Made by a program: the position numbers and the translations under genes
Shown: one piece after another, positions 17,025-25,373 of the stretch
How positions within the stretch are numbered: the first letter of the stretch is position 1
Layout: each line of letters begins with the position of its first letter
NCBI RefSeq assembly: GCF_038443675.1
Contig: NZ_CP151762.1
Span: 1,488,001 to 1,552,000 of the forward strand
Length of the DNA stretch: 64,000 nt
Source: Yoonia sp. G8-12
GTDB lineage: Bacteria > Pseudomonadota > Alphaproteobacteria > Rhodobacterales > Rhodobacteraceae
Direction: 5' to 3'
Notes under the pieces: generated by a model
Databases searched by the model: none
What the model saw: only the letters and a program-made list of their open reading frames with translations
What the model was told of the DNA's origin: nothing

Positions 17025-17726
17025 ATGAGTATCGCGCGTTCGGCAATTATTGCTTTGGTTTTGGCTATGTCATCTGGGTCTGTCGCGTCGGCACAAGACT
17101 TTGACAGGGCGATGAACGCCTATGACGCAGGCGACTATGACGCGGCGTTGCAACAACTGCTTCCCCTCGCGCAGGGCGGTGATGTGCTTGCGCTTTATAA
17201 TATCGGGATGACCTATGAAGAGGGCTTTGGCGACCATGCTGAAGCCGCGAAATGGTATCGTCTTGCCGCCAAGCAAGGCGACGCGGCGGCGCAAACCAAT
17301 CTTGGCCATATGTATGACACCGGCCACGGCGTTTCCCAAGATGATGCAGAGGCCGTACGCTGGTACCTTAAGGCAGCCGAACAGGGCAATGTCACCGCCC
17401 AGTTCAATCTTGGGGTGATGTACCGCAATGGCGAGGGTGTTCCACAAGACTTTACGCAAGCGCTGAAATGGTACCGATTGGCGGCGGCACAAGGTGACGT
17501 TTATGCGCAATCCACCCTTGGCGTCATGTACCGCAATGGCCAGGGCGTCGTGCAGGACGATGTCAAAGCTTATATGTGGTACGCAATTGGTGATGTGAAT
17601 GGATTTGAGGGCGGCGAAATTCTCAGAGCCTCGATCGCCCAGGAATTGACGTTTTCCGAGATTTCCCGCGCACAAGGTATGGCGCATGATTGTTTAAGCA
17701 GCGGGTACACGGACTGCGGCGGGTAG
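17025..17726 (+). CDS. Sel1-repeat exported protein
   Basis: A 233-residue protein. A signal peptide (residues 1-23, cleavage after ASA) is followed by about four Sel1/TPR-like repeats. Each has the pattern A-x2-xLGxMYxxGxGVxQDxxxAxxWYxxAAxQGD. The repeats form a helical solenoid for protein-protein contacts, here in the periplasm. The ATG at 17025 has TTAGGT upstream and is preferred over a start 18 codons earlier. It is the first chromosomal gene after the element. Partner and process are not evident. Confidence 0.88.
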   Translation: MSIARSAIIALVLAMSSGSVASAQDFDRAMNAYDAGDYDAALQQLLPLAQGGDVLALYNIGMTYEEGFGDHAEAAKWYRLAAKQGDAAAQTNLGHMYDTGHGVSQDDAEAVRWYLKAAEQGNVTAQFNLGVMYRNGEGVPQDFTQALKWYRLAAAQGDVYAQSTLGVMYRNGQGVVQDDVKAYMWYAIGDVNGFEGGEILRASIAQELTFSEISRAQGMAHDCLSSGYTDCGG

Positions 17727-17745
17727 ACCCGCGCAGATAAGGCAA

Positions 17746-18069
17746 TTAGCGGTTTCGTGACACTTTCTGCCGGCATGCATCGCTACAGGTTTTGGTGTCG
17801 GCGCGCGCAGATACCGGCAGTTGCGCCCCACACGCAACACAGCGGCGCACATGTTTCTTGCGCTTGGTTTCCCGCTCGGCCCTTATCTTGGTGCGGCGCA
17901 CCGCTTGCCGCTGACCGTCGGTAAGCGGGGCCCCGCCATTCTCGCGCTTGAAATCTTCCTTCAGTTCGCGGGCGGCCGCCTCTGCGCTTTTATCTTCGCT
18001 CGCAGTTTCCTTCAGTGCCGATAGCACTTTGGTCAACTTGGTGAACACGGGATCGGGTTTGACTGCCAT
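17746..18069 (-). CDS. Small basic protein with C-terminal zinc ribbon
   Basis: A 107-residue, Lys/Arg-rich protein. The first 75 residues are a charged helical region. The tail holds a Cys4 zinc-binding pattern (RRCVACGAQLP ... TKTCSDACRQKVSRNR), with two CxxC-like knuckles spaced about 17 residues. This resembles short ribbon motifs of DNA- or RNA-binding proteins. No signal peptide or membrane span is seen. Its promoter region contains the triple CGTGACG array at 18093-18181. Function is unknown; nucleic-acid binding is inferred from charge and ribbon. Confidence 0.65.
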   Translation of the reverse strand: MAVKPDPVFTKLTKVLSALKETASEDKSAEAAARELKEDFKRENGGAPLTDGQRQAVRRTKIRAERETKRKKHVRRCVACGAQLPVSARADTKTCSDACRQKVSRNR

Positions 18070-18092
18070 CCCTCTATCCTAGCGATGGAAGG

Positions 18093-18181
18093 CGTGACGA
18101 ACAAGCGTGACGATTGATGGCACGATTTGTGACGTATAAGCGTGACGTGCGCCGCCCAACTCGTGACGGTTATGCGTTACG
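18093..18181. repeat. Three paired CGTGACG iterons
   Basis: The unit CGTGACG-N6-CGTGACG (20 bp) occurs three times, starting at 18093, 18128 and 18162 (34-35 bp apart). Pair 1 is perfect, pair 2 starts TGTGACG, and pair 3 ends CGTTACG. In every pair the two heptamers start 13 bp apart. The array fills the space between the thuA stop and the start of the zinc-ribbon gene. It is therefore a likely cooperative regulator-binding site upstream of the zinc-ribbon gene. Confidence 0.6.
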
Positions 18182-18198
18182 GCACCTGATAAACCCAA

Positions 18199-18895
18199 TT
18201 ATCGCGCCGCCCAGATCGCGCCACGTCTCATGATCTCGGTGACTTGCGGAACTTTCAGGTCATCCAACTCGTGCCCGATCGAACAGTAGAACACACGCCC
18301 CTTATCCCAGCGCCGCTTCCACACCACCGGAATCACGGTGCCTTCGATCCACCAAAGATGGTCCCCCGAAAACGTCGTGGTCGCCAGCACCTCGTTCGAC
18401 GGATCGACAAGCATGTAATACTGCTCTGTCGTCAGGCGAAAACTGCGGATCCCTTCCACGATCGGGTCATCGGGTTTGCAGATCGTCACATCATAATCGA
18501 TGTAATCCTCGCGCGGTTGCAGGTTATCTGGCCAGCCGGGGGTGTGCCACGAACTGTCCACCGATCAAGAAATGATACGTAGGGCGGTCACGAAACGCAT
18601 CGCCCATATGCCCGTGCCAACCCGCAAGGCCACAACCGTTTGCGATCAGTTTCAGCAAACCATCCTCTTGCGGCTTGGTCATATTGCCAAATTCTTCGCG
18701 GTGGCCCGAACGGGCCGAAGACCAAATCGGCGTGATCAGATCAACATCGGCAAGATCAGCGGGGCGCTCAAGCGGCTCAAGGGTATCGTAGACATCAACC
18801 TCGAACCCGTTTTCCTCCAACAGCGTCTGATACCAATCGCTGAATTCTTGCGGGTTGTGTCCTTCCCAGCCACCGACGAAAAGTGCTGCTTTCAT
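18199..18895 (-). pseudogene. ThuA-like (trehalose utilisation) protein, frameshifted
   Basis: Two overlapping frames together give one ThuA-fold protein of about 231 residues. The first part (MKAALFVGGWEGHNP ... GLAGWHGHMGDAFRDRPTYHFLIGGQFVAHP) runs from 18895. The second (GWPDNLQPREDYIDYDV ... GRVFYCSIGHELDDL) ends at 18199. They join if one base is removed from the C5 run on the minus strand (G5 at 18538-18542). ThuA proteins have a class I glutamine-amidotransferase-like fold and accompany sugar catabolic operons; their reaction is poorly defined. The start overlaps the preceding dehydrogenase stop as ATGA. A homopolymer error in the sequence is as likely as a true mutation. Confidence 0.8.
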
Positions 18896-19761
18896 GGTTT
18901 TTCCTTCTTCATAAAATCAAGCATCGCGGCCATGTCGCGTGCGCCATATCCTGCTGCTTCGGCATCACATAGCTTTTGCAAGGTTGCCTCGCCTTGTGGC
19001 ATGGCCGTGCCGTAATGGCGGGCCAGCGCGGCGGTTACTTCCATGTCCTTGCGCGCAAGGGCCACCGTAAATGTCACATCATTGCCCGCCTCATCCAGAT
19101 AAAGAGGGCGGCGGTATTTCAGCATTGGCGCACAGGCAGCCGAGGCTTCGATCACATCAAAGGCCCGCGCGGGCGCGACACCGGCTGCTTGCGCCAGTGT
19201 CATGGCCTCGGCCAGCGTTTGATTGATACCGTGGATCAGCGAATTGACCGCCAGTTTCATGACCGCGCCGGCCCCCGGTTGGTCCAGATAAATCACCTCG
19301 CGGCCCATCGCGGCCAGAACCGGCGCAATCGGGGCCGCGTCCGTCTGACTGCATCCCACCATAATCATCAGGGCCGCGTCTTGTGCGGCCTGCGTCGCAC
19401 CTGAAACAGGGGCATCAATGATCGTAACGGCCTCTGGGCTTTCTTGTCGCAGCATCCCGATATGATCGGGGCTCATCGTGCCCATCTCAAGGATCGCGCG
19501 CGCGCCTTTGCCCGCAAACAAACCGTCCGGCCCCAGATGCACCTTTTGCGACGCCGCATCGTCGGCCAGCATGGTCACGACCACATCACTTGCCGCCATT
19601 AACCCGGCGGGCGTTGCGGCAACCGCACATCCGGTTTCATCCGCCAATGCTTGGGCCTTTGCAGCACTCCGGTTCCAGAGGGTGACGTCAAAGCCAGCCC
19701 GGACAAGATTGCGTGCCATGTGCTGGCCCATCCTGCCCAGCCCCGCAAAGCCAACCCGCAT
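18892..19761 (-). CDS. 3-hydroxyisobutyrate dehydrogenase-like oxidoreductase
   Basis: A 289-residue beta-hydroxyacid dehydrogenase. An N-terminal Rossmann motif GFAGLGRMGQHMARNL (residues 4-19) is followed by the substrate-binding segment DAPVSGATQAAQDA. The catalytic-Lys segment GAVMKLAVNSL matches the GxxxK family motif. Relatives reduce or oxidise C3-C4 hydroxy acids such as 3-hydroxyisobutyrate, tartronate semialdehyde or threonate with NAD(P). In this operon, one base after the ABC ATPase and overlapping thuA, an intermediate of the imported sugar-like compound is the likely substrate. Exact specificity cannot be read. Confidence 0.88.
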   Translation of the reverse strand: MRVGFAGLGRMGQHMARNLVRAGFDVTLWNRSAAKAQALADETGCAVAATPAGLMAASDVVVTMLADDAASQKVHLGPDGLFAGKGARAILEMGTMSPDHIGMLRQESPEAVTIIDAPVSGATQAAQDAALMIMVGCSQTDAAPIAPVLAAMGREVIYLDQPGAGAVMKLAVNSLIHGINQTLAEAMTLAQAAGVAPARAFDVIEASAACAPMLKYRRPLYLDEAGNDVTFTVALARKDMEVTAALARHYGTAMPQGEATLQKLCDAEAAGYGARDMAAMLDFMKKEKP

Positions 19762-19762
19762 G

Positions 19763-21277
19763 TCAGGCCACCTTGTTTGCCGAAGAAATGCCCGAAATCG
19801 CCTGAATCAAATTGTCTTCGGTCACTTCTTCACTGGTAAAGGTCCGCATCACCTTGCCGCTGTACATCGCCACGATCCTGTCGCTGACATGCAGCACCTC
19901 TGGCATTTCGGAACTGATGACGATCACGGCATAGCCCTGCGCGGCCAATTCACGGATCAGGTTGTGGATTTCGGATTTGGAGCCCACGTCGATCCCGCGT
20001 GTCGGCTCATCCACGATCAGAACGTTGGGGTGCATGGACAGCCATTTGCCGATCACAATCTTTTGCTGGTTGCCGCCTGACAGGTTGCCAACGGTCTGCT
20101 TCCAGCCCGGCGTGCGGATATCAAGCTTGTCACGGTATTGATCGAAAATCGCGATTTCAGCACCTTCGGCCACAAAGGGGCCCGCGGTCAGGTCACTGAC
20201 CTGTGGCAAGGTCATGTTATCGCGGCAGTTCATGCCAAGAACCAACCCCTGCCCTTTGCGGTCTTCAGGGACCAATGAAATACCCATCGCGATTGCATCA
20301 GCGGGTGAGTTGATCCTGATCTCGTTACCATCCAGATGGATCGTGCCACCGCTGGGGTTGCGCAAACCAAACAGCGTTTCGGCGATTTCCGTGCGTCCAG
20401 CGCCGACCAGCCCGTAAAAACCCAGAACCTCGCCGCGCCGCACCTGAAAACTGACATTCTCAAACAGTTTGCCACACGACAGATCACGCACTTCAAGTGC
20501 GATATCACCCAGTTCATGGGTTACCTTGGCCCGGCTGAGATCAAGCTTGCGGCCGATCATCATCTGTGTGACGCCTTCTTCATCCGTTTCTGCCGTGACC
20601 ACAGTGCCTTGATACTGTCCGTCACGCAGAACCGAAATCCGGTCTGTGATCTTGAAAATCTCTTCCATGCGGTGCGAGATATAGATGATCCCCACGCCTT
20701 GGGATTTCAGATCAGCGATCACATCAAACAACACGACCTTCTCGGCGTCGGTCAGTGAGGCGGTCGGTTCATCAAAGATCACCGCCTTGGCATCGACCGT
20801 CAACGCGCGCGCAATTTCAACCATCTGCTGATTGGCGATGGAGAGATCACCCACCCGCGTCTTGGCGTTAAAGCCGACTTTCAGCTTTTCAAGGATCGCG
20901 TTGGTCTGCGCGTACAACTTGGCCCAATCGACGCGGCCGAATGATTTGAGCGGGAGTTCACCCAGATAGATATTTTCCGCAACGGTCAGTTCTTCGGCAA
21001 GGCTGAGTTCTTGGTGGATAAAGACAATCCCTTTGGATTTCGCCTGCAAGGGTGATGTCATCACGGTGGGCACTTCGCTGACGATGATCTGGCCTTCGTT
21101 GGGTTGGTGAATGCCGCCCAGCACCTTCATCAGTGTTGATTTTCCGGCACCATTTTCCCCCATGAGGGCGTGAACTTCGCCCGGCATCACAGAGAAAGAC
21201 ACATTGTCGAGCGCGCGGACCCCGGGAAAGGTTTTGACGATGCCCTCAAGCCGCAGTGCGGGGGTTTGGTCGGTCAT
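19763..21277 (-). CDS. Sugar ABC transporter ATPase (RbsA/CUT2 type, double domain)
   Basis: The 504-residue protein is made of two nucleotide-binding domains in tandem. The first has Walker A GENGAGKST, Walker B VIFDEPTASL and signature-like LSIANQQMVEIARAL. The second has the usual degenerate P-loop GLVGAGRTEI, signature LSGGNQQKIVIGKWL and Walker B LIVDEPTRGID. This layout is characteristic of CUT2 importers for pentoses, autoinducer-2, polyols and related small sugars. It sits under the membrane and energises the two permeases encoded just upstream (4-bp overlap with the nearer one). Confidence 0.95.
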   Translation of the reverse strand: MTDQTPALRLEGIVKTFPGVRALDNVSFSVMPGEVHALMGENGAGKSTLMKVLGGIHQPNEGQIIVSEVPTVMTSPLQAKSKGIVFIHQELSLAEELTVAENIYLGELPLKSFGRVDWAKLYAQTNAILEKLKVGFNAKTRVGDLSIANQQMVEIARALTVDAKAVIFDEPTASLTDAEKVVLFDVIADLKSQGVGIIYISHRMEEIFKITDRISVLRDGQYQGTVVTAETDEEGVTQMMIGRKLDLSRAKVTHELGDIALEVRDLSCGKLFENVSFQVRRGEVLGFYGLVGAGRTEIAETLFGLRNPSGGTIHLDGNEIRINSPADAIAMGISLVPEDRKGQGLVLGMNCRDNMTLPQVSDLTAGPFVAEGAEIAIFDQYRDKLDIRTPGWKQTVGNLSGGNQQKIVIGKWLSMHPNVLIVDEPTRGIDVGSKSEIHNLIRELAAQGYAVIVISSEMPEVLHVSDRIVAMYSGKVMRTFTSEEVTEDNLIQAISGISSANKVA

Positions 21278-22275
21278 ATCTTCAACTCCTCTTTGCCCTT
21301 GAGGTTCAGCTGGCGATCAAGGAACAACACCGCGATCAGGATCAGGCCAATCACAAGGTTCACAGTTTCCGTATCTGCACCGATGTGACCCAACCCTTTG
21401 CGCAACAACTGAATGGCCACAACACCGCCCAGCGTGCCCACGATCGAGCCTGCACCACCGGTAAGTTTCGTGCCGCCAAGCACCACAGCGGTAATCACCC
21501 AAAGCTCATATAGCTGGCCGTCGTTGGGGTTGACCGAACCGGATTCCGAGTAAAACACCACTGCAGACAGCGCCGCCAGAAAGCCGATAATCATGAAGTT
21601 GATCATCATATGCGGCCCCACACGGATACCGGCGTTCACCGCCGCTTCGCGGTTGTTGCCGATGGCATAGGCGTTGCGACCGTGCACTGTTTTGGTCATC
21701 ACATACCAGATCACAAGGGTGACAGCCGCAAGGAACCACGTGGCCGTGTGCAGGCCGAGGAACTGCGCCTCTGCAAAGTCCACCAAGGTCCAGTTCAGCT
21801 CGGACGTAGGGTTTTCGCCGTTGTACATGAACACCAGCCCGCGAAAGCCCAGCATGGACCCCAAGGTCACGATGAACGCATCAACGCCTGTCTTCCACAC
21901 GATCAATCCGTTTACTGCGCCCAGCACGACGCCGGTTAGCAGTGCCAGCGCCCAAGACACTGGGATGACCCAATCGCCCAAGCCCGCAAAAATCGCCCAA
22001 GACATGCTATCCAGCAAGATCACAGCGGCCAGCGCGAAGATCGCACCGACGCTCAGGTCGATATTGCCGTTGATCATGATGATCGTCATGCCCATCGCGA
22101 TGATCCCGATGGGGGCCGACTGTTTGAGCAACAACAGCATGTTGTCCAGATCCATGAACGCCTTGTCCGACAGGGACAGGAATTCACCAGCGACGCTGAA
22201 GAAGATCAGCTCAAGCACCACAAAGGCCCAGATCGCGCCGGTTTTGATAAAGGGTGTCATTTTTCCCGCCTGCAT
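21274..22275 (-). CDS. Sugar ABC transporter permease 2 (RbsC type)
   Basis: A 333-residue inner-membrane protein with about 8-10 hydrophobic spans. It carries the CUT2 permease motifs (GMTIIMINGNIDLSVGAIFALAAV; NREAAVNAGIRV; VLGGTKLTGGAGSIVGTLGGVVAI). The ATG at 22275 is taken because a G-rich ribosome site precedes it and it starts 13 bp after the preceding permease stop. In-frame alternatives lie at 22305 and 22260. It should pair with the permease at 22287-23261 as a heterodimer, which is less usual than the RbsC homodimer. Confidence 0.92.
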   Translation of the reverse strand: MQAGKMTPFIKTGAIWAFVVLELIFFSVAGEFLSLSDKAFMDLDNMLLLLKQSAPIGIIAMGMTIIMINGNIDLSVGAIFALAAVILLDSMSWAIFAGLGDWVIPVSWALALLTGVVLGAVNGLIVWKTGVDAFIVTLGSMLGFRGLVFMYNGENPTSELNWTLVDFAEAQFLGLHTATWFLAAVTLVIWYVMTKTVHGRNAYAIGNNREAAVNAGIRVGPHMMINFMIIGFLAALSAVVFYSESGSVNPNDGQLYELWVITAVVLGGTKLTGGAGSIVGTLGGVVAIQLLRKGLGHIGADTETVNLVIGLILIAVLFLDRQLNLKGKEELKI

Positions 22276-22286
22276 ATCCCCGCCCC

Positions 22287-23261
22287 CTATGCGATGTTCG
22301 ACCAAAGCTTGCCGCGCTTGGCTGCGATATCGAGCCAGACAGCAAGGATGATGATGATCCAGGTCACAACAAACTGGACGTAGAATTGCAGACCCACCAA
22401 AAGCAGTCCGTTTTGGATAAATCCAAGGATCAGCACGCCAATCACGGTTTTGAAGATCGTACCCGATCCGCCCAGCAGTGACGCGCCGCCAAGAATGACC
22501 GCCGCCAGAACCTCAAGCTCAAGCCCCTGCCCCACGGTATTTTGCGACCCCAAGGACCGGCTGGCCTGAATAAGGCCTGCGGTCGCCACGCACCCCGCGG
22601 ACATCAGGTAGCAAAGGAACACGGTGCGTGCGCGCTTGATCCCCGAAAACGTGGCCGCGGTGCCGTTGCCGCCCACGGCATAGACTTTGCGGCCAAAGGG
22701 CGTCTTGGCCAAGATGATGCCGAGCAGCGCAGCAAGCGCCAGAAACATCAAGATCGGCACCGGAATACCCAGCGCCGTACCTTGCCCGAAGACATCAAAC
22801 CATGTGCCGTCTTTATCGGCGATATCCATGTTCTTGCCGCCCGAATATGTGAGCGTCAGACCATGAATGGCCGACAACATCCCCAAGGTGACAATCAACG
22901 AATTCAGTTTCAGGTACCCCACCAGAAACCCGATGAACGCACCCAGACACAGCGTCATGGCAAACATGGCGGGGATCGCAAGCGCGGGGCCTATTTTGTC
23001 ATGCAGATCAAGCACCACGATGGTCGAGAACGACATCATCGACCCGACCGATAGGTCAAGGTTCCCGCTGATCACGACAAAGGTGACGCCGAGAGCCATC
23101 ACACCCAGAATTGCCGACGAGCGGATGACGCCCATCACATTGTCAGGGCTCAGGAACCGTCCGTTGGCCAGTGTAAAGCCGATGATAAAGAACGCGAAGG
23201 CAATCAGAATACCCTGCCGCGCCAGTATCTTACCAATATCTTGTTTCGACAGTGTCGCCAT
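22287..23261 (-). CDS. Sugar ABC transporter permease 1 (RbsC type)
   Basis: A 324-residue polytopic protein with the same CUT2 motifs (GVTFVVISGNLDLSVGSMMSFSTI; AVGGNGTAATFSGI; VLGGASLLGGSGTIFKTVIGVLIL). It is clearly related to the next permease in the operon, so the pair probably arose by duplication and forms a heterodimeric channel. It follows the SDR gene after 48 bp. Confidence 0.93.
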   Translation of the reverse strand: MATLSKQDIGKILARQGILIAFAFFIIGFTLANGRFLSPDNVMGVIRSSAILGVMALGVTFVVISGNLDLSVGSMMSFSTIVVLDLHDKIGPALAIPAMFAMTLCLGAFIGFLVGYLKLNSLIVTLGMLSAIHGLTLTYSGGKNMDIADKDGTWFDVFGQGTALGIPVPILMFLALAALLGIILAKTPFGRKVYAVGGNGTAATFSGIKRARTVFLCYLMSAGCVATAGLIQASRSLGSQNTVGQGLELEVLAAVILGGASLLGGSGTIFKTVIGVLILGFIQNGLLLVGLQFYVQFVVTWIIIILAVWLDIAAKRGKLWSNIA

Positions 23262-23309
23262 TTCTTCCTCCCTGAAACCACATCTGTGGCTTGCTGACCC
23301 ATGACGGGA

Positions 23310-24107
23310 TCAGACCAAAACCATGCCCCCGTCGATCATGACGATCTGGCCGGTCATATAGTCGCTATCTGGCGCTGCCAGATAGTTTGTCGTGCCGGTG
23401 ATATCAGCAGGCGTTGCGACGCGTCCGCGCAGGATCTCGGATGAAAACTCTTCCATCGCCTGACCGGGCCGTTCAGCGGCGCCAATATCCATGAGGTCTT
23501 TGTCGACCTGCTCCCACATTTCTGTGGCCACCACACCGGGTGCAAAACCATTGACGGTGATATTATGCTTGGCAAGGTCGCGTGCGCCCGACTGTGTCAG
23601 CGAAACCACCGCGAATTTGCTGGCACAATACGGCGCCACGTTATCAAACCCTTGCCTGCTGGCAATTGATGCTGTGTTGACAATCTTGCCACCGGTGCCT
23701 TGGGCAATCATTTGATTTGCGGCTTCCTGCATGCCAATCATGCAGCCCAACCCATTGACGCCCATAATGAAATTCCAGTTATCTTCTGTCACATCCAGAA
23801 AATTCATCGGCTTGTTCACACCGGCGTTGTTGAACATCACGTCCAGCTTTCCGAACACGGAAACTGTCTTGGCAATCATGTCTTTGACGGCAGCGCGGTC
23901 TGTCACATCGACCTTTGCGTGCGTCACTTTTGCGCCAAGGCCAGATGCCGTGGCGCGGTTTAATTCTGCTATTTCAGCAACTTTATCTGCGTTGATATCC
24001 GCAAAACATACATCGGCACCTTCTTGAACAAGTGCCTCGCCTATCGCGCGACCAATACCTTGTGCGGCACCGGTGACGATACAGGACCGACCAGATATAC
24101 GGGCCAT
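23310..24107 (-). CDS. SDR family NAD(P)-dependent oxidoreductase
   Basis: A 265-residue classical short-chain dehydrogenase. The cofactor loop is TGAAQGIGRAIG (residues 12-23), the NNAG motif is NNAGVNKPMN, the catalytic Ser is in NTASIASRQGFDN, and Tyr/Lys are in YCASK. The C-terminus DYMTGQIVMIDGGMVLV is typical. Such enzymes oxidise sugar alcohols or hydroxy-ketones. It lies between the binding-protein and permease genes of a CUT2 importer. The second SDR at 27244 is clearly related (NAG[LV]NKP, DYMTGQ), so the two may act on successive or stereoisomeric intermediates. Confidence 0.92.
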   Translation of the reverse strand: MARISGRSCIVTGAAQGIGRAIGEALVQEGADVCFADINADKVAEIAELNRATASGLGAKVTHAKVDVTDRAAVKDMIAKTVSVFGKLDVMFNNAGVNKPMNFLDVTEDNWNFIMGVNGLGCMIGMQEAANQMIAQGTGGKIVNTASIASRQGFDNVAPYCASKFAVVSLTQSGARDLAKHNITVNGFAPGVVATEMWEQVDKDLMDIGAAERPGQAMEEFSSEILRGRVATPADITGTTNYLAAPDSDYMTGQIVMIDGGMVLV

Positions 24108-24146
24108 CCTATCCCCCTTTTCATCGTTTTTCTTGAGGCGAAGACA

Positions 24147-24162
24147 GGGGGCCGAAGCCCCC
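24147..24162 (-). terminator. GC hairpin after the binding-protein gene
   Basis: A perfect 6-bp GGGGGC/GCCCCC stem with a 4-base loop lies in the 75-bp space between the solute-binding protein stop and the SDR start. No strong U-run follows in the transcript. In transporter operons such a hairpin usually gives partial termination or 3'-end protection, so that binding protein outnumbers permease. Confidence 0.5.
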
Positions 24163-24182
24163 GCCCCCGTCGGGAGGGGTCT

Positions 24183-25151
24183 TTAGAAGACAGGCTTCGT
24201 GAACTCGCTCATGTTGTCCTGAGTAATCTTCGGTGTGTCGAAGTAGTTCAGGAATGGCAGCTCTTCACCATTCAGAAGGTCGATTGCTGTTTTCAGCGCC
24301 GCTTCGGCGTCATCCACTGGCGACTGATAGATCGAACCCCAGTACTCGCCACGTTCCATCGCTTCGTAGCCAACCGCAAAGTTGGTGGCACCGACAAAGG
24401 TGATACCCTCGGTCCGGCCAGCAGCGTTTGCCGCGTTCAATGCGCCAACACCCATGTTGTCATCACCGGCGTATACGCCGTCGATGTCATCATACTTCAC
24501 AAGGAAGGCTTCCATCACCTGCTGTGATTTCTCACGGTTCCAGTCGCCTGGCTGTGTTTCGACCAAAGTCACGTTCGGGCAAACCTCTGGCAGACGATCT
24601 TCAAAACCTTTGGCGCGCTCGATCGCTGTGGTGTAGCCGGGTTGGCCGGAAATCTGCACAACCTGCGCTTCATTCTCAATGCCCAGATCCTTGAAACGGT
24701 CGCACATGATCTCGGCAGAGCGTGACCCTTGTGTGATGTTGTCCGGACCCGAGAAGGACGCGACAAAGTCGAAACCTGCTTCGGCAATGTTGGAGTTGGT
24801 GACGACGACGGGAATATCGGCCTGTGCGGCTTTGCGCACGGCTGGAATTACGGCCTCACCATTGGTTGGCCAAATGATGATGGCGTCGACTTCTTGCTGG
24901 ATAAGGTCTTCCATCTGCGCGATCTGGCGGGCCACGTCACCACCAGCGTCAAGTACGACGACCTCTACGTTATCGTTTGCCTCGGCGGCTGCGATGAACG
25001 CTTGCTCATATGTTGTCTGGTAGCTGTCAACGCCCACGTTGTTCTGTGTGATGCCGATACGCATTGGGCTGTGGCCGTCTGCGAAGGCCGCTCCGGCAGT
25101 CGCGATTGCGGCTGTAGCAACGGTTGCGGTCAATGTTGTTCTGATTGTCAT
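24183..25151 (-). CDS. Sugar ABC transporter substrate-binding protein (ribose type)
   Basis: A 322-residue periplasmic type I binding protein. A signal peptide (residues 1-24, cleavage after AFA) is followed by the two-lobed RbsB-like sequence: MRIGITQNNVGVDSYQTTYEQAF, EDLIQQEVDAIIIWPTNGEAV, GVYAGDDNMGVGALNAANAAG. It captures the substrate for the two permeases and ATPase downstream. It is the first gene of the leftward operon and faces the regulator gene across an operator-bearing intergenic region. The ligand is unknown. Confidence 0.93.
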   Translation of the reverse strand: MTIRTTLTATVATAAIATAGAAFADGHSPMRIGITQNNVGVDSYQTTYEQAFIAAAEANDNVEVVVLDAGGDVARQIAQMEDLIQQEVDAIIIWPTNGEAVIPAVRKAAQADIPVVVTNSNIAEAGFDFVASFSGPDNITQGSRSAEIMCDRFKDLGIENEAQVVQISGQPGYTTAIERAKGFEDRLPEVCPNVTLVETQPGDWNREKSQQVMEAFLVKYDDIDGVYAGDDNMGVGALNAANAAGRTEGITFVGATNFAVGYEAMERGEYWGSIYQSPVDDAEAALKTAIDLLNGEELPFLNYFDTPKITQDNMSEFTKPVF

Positions 25152-25284
25152 GTTACGTTTCCTCCCTGAAAATCGTAGAGTGTTCTTTCATCGCCCCGCA
25201 TCCTCCGGCGGGGAATCGCACAGCGGTTACCCCTGGCGACCACTGTAGCATGCGCGCCGCTGCGTCCTTCATCCGCATCATTAA

Positions 25285-25320
25285 TATCCATTTTGATAAT
25301 CCCTTTATCCATTTTGGATA
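25285..25320. promoter_or_regulatory. Paired palindromic operator in the divergent promoter region
   Basis: TATCCATTTTGGATA (25306-25320) is a perfect palindrome with 6-bp arms and a 3-bp centre. TATCCATTTTGATAA (25285-25299) is an imperfect copy 21 bp to the left, two helical turns away. They lie between the binding-protein gene and the winged-helix regulator gene. The expected reading is a dimeric regulator, probably the product of 25374-27208, bound to both sites. Confidence 0.6.
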
Positions 25321-25373
25321 TTTTTGTGATACGATTTGGTTCTCCCAACATTGATAGTGATTGGACGCAGACA

